The notes under the pieces are model-generated. The model ran no database searches, was not told the DNA's origin, and saw only the letters and a list, made by a program, of their open reading frames with translations. Below are positions 1 through 11,300 of a stretch of 64,000 nucleotides of DNA, piece after piece. This DNA comes from Asterochloris sp. CNOR1 (taxonomy: Eukaryota; Chlorophyta; Trebouxiophyceae; Trebouxiales; Trebouxiaceae), in the NCBI GenBank assembly GCA_963969365.1, contig OZ017750.1:3596001-3660000 (forward strand), written 5' to 3'. Both the position numbers and the translations under genes were made by a program. The first letter of the stretch is position 1; every line of letters begins with the position of its first letter.

Positions 1-375
1 AGGCAGTCAGTCCTTGCAGTGGACTCCCGTCGTACAACACAGCAGTTGCATCACAGCAATGCCCTACAGCAAGCATGCCTGTCAGCAGCCAGCAGCCAGC
101 AGGTAGTGCACCAAATGAGAGTGGCTGGGGCAGAGCGCAGCAGCAGCCTCACCTTGTCACTGGGCTCTCAAGATCGAGCTCAATGGCACTAGTGATGACG
201 GCCTGTGACCCCTTCGTGGGCTGCCCGCAGGAGCAGGGGCTGCCCCAGAAGAGCCTCTGTGTGGCTCAAAACTTGGCTCTACACTGAAACCCCAAAATGT
301 ACATGGCCTGAACTGCCGCCAGCCCCTGGAAGGAGCAGAAACGCTGCCCCCTGTGATGGGGCAGATGCCCCCATT

Positions 376-3300
376 TCATGGCGGCCCCAGCTGCACCCAC
401 TGCTGAGTCGATTCAGCTTGTCCATGAGCAGCAGCTGCTGGCAACAGGGAGTTCTCAGGCGCTTCATGCATAGCCTTGAGGCTGCCCACGTCTGGCTCAG
501 CCTCCTCGGCTGCTGCCTTCTTGTGAGAGTGCCGCCCCAAGGAGCGAAACAGGCGGCTGGGGCCCTTCAACAAGGGCCTCCGCACTGCCTCCCGTGATGA
601 GGCGTTGCTTTTTGAAGCGGCCTCCACGCCCTTGCTGTCCTGGCTGCTGACCGAGCTGCGGCTGCTGTCCCTGGAGGGGGCCTTAGGAGCCATCCAAGAG
701 CCCACTCTGTGTCTAGAGCTATCCTGGCTCGCCCCTCTGCTGTGCGTGCGTGTGTGCCTGGCCTCGGCGCGCTTGATCAAGCCCCAGGCTGCAGGCAAGC
801 ATGATAAACTTTGGGCCACAGCACCTCAGGTGGAGGCCTGCTAAGCTAAGTCAGTACAAATCGCTAGGTGCCCTCCACATGTCCTGCAAAATTTGTTGCA
901 CCCTGGGCGAGCACAGTGCACAGACTGCCCAGCAGCCACCGCAGCCGGCCCTGAGATACACTAGCAAGCGCGAGGCTTGAATTCAAGGCTACTGCATACT
1001 CATATAGCTCTGTGCTTGTGGCTGTGCCAGACAGCCGCGTCAAGCATTGCAAAAGCCTGGTGCAAAGCCACAGCCAAGCCGGCATTTTAGGTCTTTAACA
1101 GATCTTTGTATGTGAGGGCTGGTGTCAAGCAATGGCCACGGCCAACCCTGCGACTGTCTCTGCCACCCAAACAGCTTTGCCTTGCCATGCACCAGCATAC
1201 TGGAGTGACCAGAGCCAGGATTGATAGACTTGATGCAGTGCAATTGCACTGCTGCACATGGCCACCAGCAGCAGAAGCTCATTGCTCTGTTTCCTGAACA
1301 AGTTGCTGCACTTGAGCCTGCGACACACCTGAAAACAACCCCAACAAGTGTGCCATGCGCACAGTCGCATTGGACATGTCTTTGCGGGGCTGCACCCCCT
1401 GCTGGTCCCAGAATCGCCCCCACGCCTCCAGGTTCATGTTGTCCTGCTCGTCAAAGCGCCCAGTGGCTGCCCTGGACAACCCTTCAGTGGCTGTGGGAGT
1501 GGTGGGCGCCGAAGGGTCAGGGTTTTCGACTGCAGGACACAGGCGTGGAAGGCAGTGTCCATTCAGTAATGAGCCCATCAGCTGCCTCAGCAGCGGCGCT
1601 TATAACGCCGTCTTACCTGGCACTGACACACGGGCTGCAAGCGGCAAGCACACAACAGCTACAAAGGTGCACAGGCTCATGACGCAGACGTTGCAAAGCA
1701 GCACGAAGCTCAACCCCAAAGCAGTGCACACACGAGTCCTGTGTGCGCCAGACATGTCCAGGTCTGCTGCATAGGCACAGAGGCTGAAGTTCTGCAGAGC
1801 TCCTGTACTGGCGGTGGCTCACCGGGCCTGCCCTCATCTTCTGTAACTACATGGAGGCTCAGCTGCTGCAGCGCTCTTGTACCACATGTGCCTCACCGGG
1901 CCTGCCCTCATCTTGCTGTAACTATGCAGAGGCTCAGCTTCTGCAGCGCATTCGAACCGCTTGTGCCTCACCTGGCATGTCCACATCTGCTGTAACTATG
2001 CAGAGGCTCAGCTTCTGCAGCGCTCCTGTACCGCATGTGCCTCACCTGGCGAGTCCACATCTGCTGGAACTATGGAGAGGCTCAGGTGCTGCAGCGCCCT
2101 TGTACCGCTTGTGCCTCACCTGGCGGGTCCGCTGCAAAGGCGAGGAGAGGTATGGGGTCAGCCCCCACAGAGTCCTTGTACTGCAAGTACCAGTCCATGG
2201 CTGCAACGGCATCCAGCTCCAGACTATGCTGGGTGGCAGCATCCTGCTCTGGCCAGGCCGCATCAGCCAGCCAGGGCATGTCTGCATGGACAATGACTGA
2301 AGGTTTAGGCAGGTCTGCAAACCGATGCTATCTGTCTGCTTCTCCTCCTCTCAGCAAGGGACATAACGGTGGACAAGGGCAAGATGCAGAGGCACTGCAG
2401 GAGCCAAGTCATGTCCCTAGCAGCAGCTATTCTCCCAGTGGTGCCTGCCTGCGCAGTATCTGCTCACCCCAATGGTCATGCAAGAAGTAGCCCACGATTG
2501 CCTGCAGCGCTGAAGCACTTCGTGCAAAGCACGATCACCGCTTTCTCTCAATCTAAAGAATCGAGCAAACAGCTTGTGCTACCCGCAAGTCAACACCTGG
2601 CCAGGCAAAGCTGGCAGGGCGCAACAAAAGGCACTCACCGTCCTCGGTGTCAAAGTACACTGCCGACTCCGTACGTCCTGTGTCCTTCGCTGCGGCATGG
2701 TCCCGCGGTGAAAGTCGCCCAGAGCTGGAGATCTGGAGCTGGCTCAGCTGCTGGAAGGGGCTCAGCATGAATGCCTCAGCGGCCGCTGCCTCCCACGGCT
2801 GCTGCAACTGCTGCAGCTGGCCTGATGCAGCCACACCAGCAGTGCTCAGCTGCTTTTCCAACACAGCTGCCTGTGTGGCATCAACCTCTGTAGACCCCAT
2901 GAGCTGAGGCCCACCTGCCTCAGCGACTGCTGCCTCAGCAGCAGCAACGTGCTGAGACGCGCGGGGGCCGCTAGACTTGCTCAGGTGCTGCTGCAGAGCC
3001 TCCTCAGGAGACGAGACGGTCGGGCGCGGGCCCGGGTGTGCCTCACACTGCTCGTCAAACGGTGCCTTCACACATCTAGCAAGGTGGGGTCAGAAGAAGA
3101 TCCTCGACTGCTGCTGCGACCTGGCTGCAGCGGCACTTGACATGCTGCTTGCCACAGTTGCCATTGTCGGTTTCTCAGCTGTAACGCCTCAATTCTGGCC
3201 AGAAAAATTGCCCTTACTGTCCTCAGCTGGCAAGCAGGCAGGTGGCAAGCTCAGCACCCACCATGCAGCCCAAAATCACTGGCAGAGTGCAGATCACACA

Positions 3301-5897
3301 CCTGACATCAATGAGCACAACAGACCCACAATGCATTGAGCAGCAGACTACCGGGGGACCTGTCCCCTGTCACAGATGGAACAGATGGACAAGCCTGATT
3401 GTACTGAAGACTGTGAGAGCAGTCCATGTCGCCTACTTGACTTCTGCAATGTCTGCAAAGCTGTACAGTGTCAAATGCCACAACGTTGCCAGGAGACACT
3501 TAGCCACTGCCCCACCGCACTCACCTTGAGCATGTCAGACATTTGCTGTGTGATCCAGTCCACCCCAGAAGTGCCAGGGCGGCCAGCCACCAGCACCTGC
3601 TGCCCATTGGGGTGCTTCAGCGCCTCCTCTCTGAATGTAATCCACCTGCAGGAGTGACGCAGCTGGGCCTGGCAGCAGGTGCTGGCAGACTCAGCTTTGT
3701 TGTGGCACTTGGTTTAGATTTGGTGAAAGGTGAGTGGTTCGACAAGAGAGACCCTTGAAAGCCATGTGCGGCCTTTTGTTGGCTTCCGGCAGCAAGGAAG
3801 TTTCGAGCCATCTGAGGACAGGCAAGCAAGAGGTTCACGGTCCAGGCCCTTGCCTTGGCAAAGGACGCCAGCTGATGGCAGGGCTGCCTGCGCCTCTCTG
3901 CTGCTGCCAGAACTTTAGTATGTGCAGCAGGCAGGACTAGGCAGCAGGTGCCTGCCTGTTTCTGCTTTCATCTCATGAAACAGGCCATACCTGCTGGCGA
4001 TGACGGTCAACCCTTCATGACTTGGATGCTGCACCCACCCCGGGGCCCTGCCTGCTGGCAACGGCTGACAGCACTGTGTCTTCACCTCTGCAGCATGCCA
4101 ACATTAGCCAACAGCAGGATAGTGGTTGCCCCTCCCACCTTGCACCAGCTGCTTCTTCCCTGAGCCTCACCTGCTGGCAACGGCTGGCAGGCCTGCGTAC
4201 ACCTTCTGCAGGTTGTCCACCACCAGCTTCTCTGCAATCTTGCCCAGGCCCAGGATGTTGATGTCCACAGTGCCCTGCAAGACCTGCCTGCAGGAGGCTT
4301 TGCCAACCTCCTCAATCACCAGCTGCAGCTTCACAGTGGCCTGCAGGCAGCGGAGTAATTGGCTGTCTTGGTGGCTGAAACCAGGAGGCATGGCACAGCC
4401 TGCTGCGCAAGCCTGCGGGCCACAGCAGGCCAGGTGCTAAGCTCTCACACCTGTAAACACGGCAGGGCAGAGGCTGGATGCATGCCACTCAGCACCAGCT
4501 GTGCAGGCAGCAGAGCATGCCCTCCCACTAATTGGAGAATGTTAATGATCATGCAGGTAGCGTGCTGCCAGGCTGAGGCTCACCCTGTTGGCGAAGACCG
4601 GCGGAATGCTAACCACCTCCAGGGTATAGGGCGCCTGCTTCAGGCAGGCGGGGTCATAGGTGATTATGTCTGCAGCCAGGCACGAGCCAGCGCGTTGCAC
4701 AGGCAGCCAGAAGACGCAAAAACAGGTTGCAGACACATCAGCAACCCCAGTCTTACCACACCTGCTGCTTGTGCCACAACATCCCAGCCCAGGCAGCAAG
4801 ACAGCCTGTGCTCCTGGACACAGCAGCGGGGACCCCGCCAGTGATAGCTGCTTGCGGCAACGCAATGCGCTGCAGGTGCACTGGCTCACTGGCATCCACC
4901 AGCTTGCCGCTCTGGGGAGCAGCATGCAAAATAGCTGATATCACGAGGGCGGCAGCTGCTCGCAGCACCCCAATGTGCTGCAAATCAGGAGGCTGCATAT
5001 TGAAGACCAGTCTGCCGCCTGGGCGGCAGCGTGCACAGCAGCATGGAGTCCAATAGTGGCAGCTGCTTGCATCATCGCAACAAGTTACAGCCTGAGTTGC
5101 TCACCAGTATAGACGAGTTCGCCACCTGGGAGGTACCGATTCAAGCTCTGCGGAATGTTGACACTGGGCTTTGTCGTGAACTTGTAGACTCCCTTCTCCC
5201 CGTCCATCCAGCCGTCTGTGATCTCCAGCTGCCCCAGCTTCATCACCTGCAGGGCAACGGACTGCCAGCGCTACAGAACACGGCAGTCACAGTCCAGCTG
5301 CTTTGGGTCCCTGGCATGCGATCTGCAAATCCTGGCGTGTCTCGATGGGATGCCGATGGCCGCGCAATGCATGTTGCAGAGTCCTGCTGTGCTGCTGCAG
5401 CCCCCAGCTGGTTCGGTGGAGGCGAGCACGGAAGCAGCGTCGGCTGCCAACACTGTTCACTGCCAGTGTGTCGGGTTCAGCCTGCGGCGTCCGCACACCC
5501 CAGCGGTCAGTGATGTCCTGGATGCCAGCACAGACAATCATCATGTCCCTCAGAGTGCTAGGTGGGCAGATGGAGCCACCTTATTGTTTGCACACAATGA
5601 CAGCGTCTGGCCGTCATGGCTTATGAGTAATGGCGCACTGGGCATTGCCTTCACAGCCAGTGCTGATGAGCAAGGCTGCCACCCCAAGTTGTGCAGGTCT
5701 GCCCCTGCAGCTCCCAACAACCGCAACACATCCACGGAGACACTTGGACACCTTTGCCCCCCTTTTCCAAGGGAACAATCAATGTGACTGTGGAAGCTTC
5801 ACACCTTTGCCAACAAGCTCCTGAAGGCAGCAGAGTCCCGCTCTACCAGCCATGTTGATGCTGTGATCGGCAGGTCTGCACTGACCCTGAACCTCAT
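376..5897 (-). CDS. START/SRPBCC-like lipid-binding domain protein with long C-terminal extension
   Basis: The start is ATG at 5897. Exon 1 (5897-5805) reads MRFRVSADLPITASTWLVER; exon 2 (5246-5105) carries KLGQLEITDGWMDGEKGVYK; an exon near 4670-4584 carries DIITYDPACLKQAPYTLEVV; an exon ending at 4184 carries GTVDINILGLGKIAEKLV. Phases agree from exon 1 to exon 3. The order (N-terminal strand, WMDG turn, then a GTVDI...GLGKIAEK helix) is that of a helix-grip START-like pocket, close to the DUF2505/VASt type that binds lipids or other hydrophobic ligands; the ligand is unknown. Further exons (about 3653-3535, 3071-2640, 2310-2125, 1600-1330, 819-376) are Gln/Ala/Ser-rich, with a basic Ser/Arg tail ending QWVQLGPP. 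Those distal exons are less certain and could belong to a separate gene. Two introns hold boundary-repeat arrays (listed separately). Confidence 0.55.
1776..2130 (-). repeat. Five-unit tandem array of an exon 3' end plus splice donor
   Basis: Five diverged units of about 75 bp start near 1776, 1854, 1929, 2003 and 2077. On the gene strand each carries a PG-type exon end followed by GTGAGGCAC. The unit nearest the exon (2120-2130) is the one joined to open coding sequence (...LAFAADPPG); the others lie inside the intron. The array therefore repeats the 5' splice site. Confidence 0.75.
3985..4200 (-). repeat. Splice-donor repeat next to the START-domain exon
   Basis: The exon end that encodes PAVASR and its GTGAGG donor (about 4166-4200) is echoed inside the intron near 4045-4080 and, more weakly, near 3988-4015. 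Each echo keeps the words CTGGCAACGG or CTGGCGATG in the same order. This is the same boundary-repeat pattern as in other introns of the window, with fewer copies. Confidence 0.55.
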
Positions 5898-6209
5898 GGC
5901 TGATCTCTCTCAGGATGCTGGACCATAGGCCCGGCGGTCACAGATATCAGGCAGAAATCATGAAAGGGGAGACTTATGAAACAGACTGTTCTTACATGCA
6001 TTTAGTATATAACGGAGCAAGATCCGAGACATGATGGAATCGCTTCAGATGCTGAAAACTGGCCCCGTGCAGATCTGCAAGCATGTTGCTGCCAATCAGG
6101 GCCACATGATGCAGGCCTGCCTGAGATCCCGAAAGCAGATCTTCATGTCTCGCAGCTTGATGAGGCAAGCTGCCAGGCCCAGCTGGAGGAGTGAGTTATC
6201 TCTTGCGGA

Positions 6210-7464
6210 ATGCATTCATACGCAGCTGCCATGTCAGCAACCTGTTTGCTGCCAATCTGCAGCACCCAGCAACCGGAGAGGAACATACTTGTGTTCACAC
6301 GTATCAGCAGCAGCAGCAGCACCGGCGCCGGTGTGATGCTGCTGACACCTGCGAGCTTGCTCAGCTCACACCAAAGTGTGGGGTGGTCAGCTCTGTCTGT
6401 CTGCCTGCAGGAGTCGCTAGGTTACAGGCACATAATGCTCGCCATTGCAGACAGCAAGAAGTACTTGACAGATGCTAGCAAGCAGGTGGCCTGCCTCTTG
6501 GCTGTGTGATCAAGTGATGATTGATCTTGACCTGACCCCTTTGCCTAATGGCCTCTGCCAATTGCCCAGACTGCCTCCTCAGGATTGCTGCCTCACTAGC
6601 TCACCCTGTGTGGCACCAAATCATGTTTCTCCTGGTGCAGGCTGTTGGCGCTGCGGCCTCACTGGCCAAGACACAGAACGGGAAGGTGACAGTGCTGCTG
6701 GTGGACGTCCAGGAACCGGGCCTGGAGGAGGCCACCACACGTAGCGAGGCCCTTGCCTGGCAGTTCAGGGAGGCTGGCTTTGAGCACTTTGAGATCCTCA
6801 GCAAGGTGGGCGAGGGCCTGCACTCACTCTGCTGCTGCCAAGTCTGCCTACATGCACAAGCCGCAGATCAACAGGGCATAAGGGCATCAGGGGCAGCAGC
6901 TTGTCGTAGCAGTTGGCGCCTTTCAGGTCACAGGCGCACTTCTCACTGTCGCTGCAACCTGTGACAGACCCACAAAATGGTCCTCATGAGCACAGGAAGG
7001 CAGCAGCCCCCAAGGGCAGCCCAGGCAAGAGCCCCGTGAGGGTGGCAGCCTGTGCAGGCGGCTTGAAGTAGTGCACCTGCAAAGTTGTGCTTGAAACTTG
7101 CCTGGGAAGGCAGGGCTCTCACACTGTCACAACATCTTGCAGTCCTGACGGAGCCCCAGAGCTTGCAACCCCCACAGAGCTGTCCTCTGTGGGCTGCAGG
7201 TGGCTGAGAATGCAGCGGTGGCAGTGGGGGATGCAGCCGACCAAGTTGCCGCAGATCTTGTTGCTCTGCACACAGTGAGTGGCCTGGCAGTCATTGCCAC
7301 TTGCCCTCTGGGAGAACAGGCATGACGCATGCTTGATGCTCCCGAGCCTGCAGACCTGCATGCCACAGGCTCCTCTGCCGATGCAGGACTCCATCCATCA
7401 GAAAATATTTGATGCCAATCTGCTGGCTGAGATGGTTCCATCGCCTATGCTGCTTCTTGTCTGA
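6210..7464 (+). CDS. Universal stress protein (UspA-like) domain protein
   Basis: Spliced exons: one ending near 6486 (ESLGYRHIMLAIADSKKYL), 6639-6807 (KVTVLLVDVQEP then EALAWQFREAGFEHFEILSK), about 7192-7275 (VAENAAVAVGDAADQVAADL) and 7384-7464, which ends LAEMVPSPMLLLV and stops. The first strand (HIMLAIADSK), the second strand (VLLVDVQE) and the closing helix-strand (LAEMVPSPMLLL) are those of a USP/adenine-nucleotide alpha-hydrolase-like fold. The usual nucleotide-binding G-x2-G-x9-G motif was not seen, so ATP binding is doubtful. The start is uncertain: an in-frame ATG at 6210 gives a roughly 65-residue Ser-rich leader that could be a targeting peptide, or 6210-6408 may be partly intron. 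Confidence 0.55.
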
Positions 7465-8373
7465 GCAACCACAGGCCCACCAAAGCAGGTATCAGCTGTG
7501 GAGATTTTCCCAGCTTTGTCCTGTAGACCCTGTCTGTACAGGCCTGGCCTGACTACCCGCGTTTCTGCTGGGTTTCATCCCAGTTTTCTCTGTTGCTGTC
7601 ACCAACCATGAAGCATCATCTTGCTCAATACTGAAGGCAACTGCCTGAGGAGCATGGCAGCATGTGAATGCACTGTCCCTGTCAATGCGGCTGAAGTTGT
7701 CACAGTCGATATCCCAGCTCCCCTCGGTAACTTCACATTGGACTGAGACAGGTCATCATAAAGGGGAAACAAGTGTATCATGGGGGTCTGAGCATGATGT
7801 GTACACTAGTGTAGGAAGACACGCCACTGAAGAGGGGTGGGAGATCATCTGCTTGAGGAACAGAGCAGGCGGCCACCTTAGGGCTGACTGCTCGCGCTGA
7901 AAGAAACAAGGGTGGTGAACCGGAAGTAGGTTCAGCAGCGCAAGCAAATGAGTTGCGGGGCTGACAGGAGGCACAAATCCTCGTGTCCCAAGAGGGACCC
8001 CTTGAAAAAGCTCATGCAGCGTGTGTCATCAGGGCGAGTCTCGCCTTGGCTGGGCGCTATCGCCGATGGGCCCCCTTCAGGAGGTGCAGAAGAGCCTGGT
8101 GTGTGGGGGAATGCAATGACGGTGTAGGGAGCAGGGGAGACCACTTCATAGTGCCCAATCTCACAGGCAATGCCGCATGGCTCAGGCACGCTAGCTTGCA
8201 AGACGGTGCAGGAAAGCCCGCAGTTCGCTGGGAGACGGGGGGTGGGGACACAAGCTCCAGGTGCAGAGCAGCGACCACCCTGCGCCGCCAGAAGTTTGGG
8301 GTTCCAAGAGAGGGGTGGCCAAGCAGGAAGCTTGCCTGCGCGCAGCTTTGGCTGGCGCGTCGCCCCTGCCGCC
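7465..8373. other. Intergenic, no gene seen
   Basis: This is the space between the stress-protein stop and the kinase stop (convergent genes). Short reading frames occur on both strands, but none has recognisable residues or good splice context. It probably holds two 3' untranslated regions. Confidence 0.5.
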
Positions 8374-11300
8374 TCAGTATGGGAGCGAATCTGTGCCGAA
8401 GCGGCTGTCTCCTCTCTGAGTCATGGCTTCCTGGGCGAGCCGCTCGATCTCATCCTGCAGGTGATAAGGTCATGTAAACCTTTTCCTGGGCCACTGTCTT
8501 GGGGGGAAGGCTGTTTGCAAGAAGGGCCCCGCGGCAGGCGCAGCACAGGTAGGCAGGCAACAGCATGCCCCTAGTCAGAATGACAAGCTACATGTGCTGT
8601 TTTCTAGAATCGGACTTCAGCTCAGCAGGCAGGCTTATGTGGTACTTGAGCTGGTCTGTGCAGCTGCAGGGCCACAGAGGATGGTGCCAGGATGCAATTC
8701 AGACTGCTGACAGCACTGCAGAGCCAGGAAGGCCTCCGGCAACCTAGTGTTGCCCCCCTCCAGCCCCCGCAGCGGCCCAAGGACAGGCAAATTGAGATGA
8801 TCCCTGCAAATTTTGCTGGTCATAGGCCACGCAGAGCCTCAAGGCTTCAAGTCACGCCCTCCAACCCCAGCAGCCTCCGACCCCAGCAGCAGCCCAAGGA
8901 CAGGCAAACCACGGGTGATCTGCAGAACTACTGGGCTGTGCGCTGTGCAGGGCTCCCAAAGCTCCAGATCACCTCGGACTGCTTGCAGAACTGCAGGGCC
9001 AGGGGCGCCTCCAGGAGGCTGGCGTTGGCCTCCTCCAGCCCCAGGGGCAGGTCCTCCAGGAACCAGGGGTGCCGCATGATCTCGGGGATGGTGATGCGCT
9101 TGTCGCAGTCCACCGTCATGATGCGCCGCAGCAGGTCCAGGCAGTGGGGGGACGCCCCGGGGGGCACTTCGTACTCCCCCCTGAGGATCCTGTGGACGAC
9201 AAGGGCCCAGTCCAGTGAGAGAAGGTGCCGCGCACAGCAAAGCAGCAGTCTGGGCAGTACGAAAGCAGCCCAGAAACGGCCTGGACCCGAGCTCTGTGGC
9301 TGCAAGAAGCTCCCAGCCCACAGCCAGTGCATGCCTGGGCAACTTGAGCTGCATCTCGAGTACACAGTCCAGACTGGCTGCCTGCTCATGGAAACAAGCT
9401 TGCCAGACAGTCTACTACCATGCCAGTGCTTGCCCAGGGAACATGCGCTGCAGTAGGAGCAGCAGTCTAGGGAAATTTGGGCTGCATCTTTAGTACCCAG
9501 ATCCAGACTAGCTGCCTAACTGGGCAGACGGTGTTGCCAGACAGTCCACAGCCTTGTCAGGGCTTGCCTGGGGAACATGCGCTGCAGCAGCACAGGGGCC
9601 GCCTGCCCTGCTTCCTCCGGCGTTCTGAAGGGAAAGTGGCCCGCCAGCATGACATAGAGAACAACTCCACAGCTCCACACATCTGCAGCCAGCAATGATG
9701 CAGGCCCTTAGCCACACTGCGTGGGTGTGCCTGCAGTCAGCGCACAGCACAGCGGCAGCACAGTCAGCAGAGGCTGTGCTGGGTTGGGGCAGGACTTCAC
9801 ACAAAGAGTAAGGCAGCATCTGAGGCGGCTTCAGGCGCAAGAAGCTCCCCCTGCCAGGCAGATCTGAGATGTCCTTTCAAGATTCTGTGCTGACCTGCTG
9901 TGATGCCGCGATACCGCTCATTGAGCAAGATCTCTGGAGCAACATACTCTGGCGTGCCTGCAGGTGCGAGGCAGCAGTTGTGCGCCCATGTTTATACTGA
10001 CAAGTCAGGCATGGGAGCAGGCAGTCCTGCTCAGTACTGCAGGACAAGAGAAGCTGAGATCATTGACCAGCCAAGCGTTAAAGCAGGCTCTCATGCTCAG
10101 CTAGTATTACACCAAAAAACTTAGGCCTGGGAGGCGTTACAGCCGCAGAACGATTTGCGGTGCCCTCTGGAGGCCCACTCAAAACAAGCGGGATCCAGGA
10201 TGGGTCACCTGGCATGCGCCTCCAGAAGCAGCAGAGCAGTGAAACCAATGCCAGGGGGCACATAAGCACCACAGGTGGATGACTCGGCCAGTCAGGCCGG
10301 GACTTGGCACTCCAAAGCCATCCCCATGCGTCGCGCCCTGTCACATCACAGCCCAACCACATGCCGTGATGGCACTCACCATGCATCTGTGCCCAGTCAA
10401 TGACTAGCCGTTGTTGCAAAGACAGCAGCCATGCACGCTCCCTCATCAAAAATACCAACAAGGAGCAGCACAATCCCATGAGGCGTGCAGACTGCACAGG
10501 TGACTGTTTGCTTCCTGTCTTGAAGACAGCGCCAGCTGCTGGTGGAGCACCCACTCCAGCCTGTAACACTGACTGACAACACACCCAGATTGTGCGTTCA
10601 CCAGACATGCTGTGCAGGCGCTGCCAATCTCAGCGATCCTGCGCAATGCACCCGTCACCACCTGCGGTGCAGGCACTTTACGCAGCAGCCCATTTGGAAC
10701 AGCACGACAGGCAGAATGCAAGGCCAGGCTGCTGCAGTCTGGGCCCCCCAGCACTGTGCAGCCAGCCTTGCATGCTCACCACACATGGTTTTGCAGGCGC
10801 TGCCCATGAATTCGTCCTTGCTGTACCCGAAGTCGCACAGCTTGAGCGTGGGCCGGTCTGAGGGGTCCATCAGCAGAATGTTCTCCAGCTTGATGTCCCG
10901 GTTGGCAATGCCCATCTGCAGCAGCAGACTGCACCATCAACAATGGTGTCAGCCAAGCAGGATCTGCACTTTGTTTCACCAGCTGGATGGCTCAGCTGAC
11001 AATGCCATCTGCAGCAGCAGCAAGCTTTGTTTTGGCACGTGCTGCTCTCCAGAGTATGGGAGTGAGACATTGTCTGGGAATGCATACACTACAGCAGCGC
11101 TGTTATCAGCAAATACTGCGCAGCAGAGCGATTTCAGCGGCTTATGCTCATCTGCATGCACAGGCACTGTGGTGAGCAAGTGGTGCACAGCATGTTCTGC
11201 AACTTGCGCATCCACTCCCAGCGTCAGCGACAGCCAGGTTCCAGGCAGGTCACTGCAAGTCCCCTGGTTGGCCATATCCATCTGCAGCAGCAGCGAGCTC

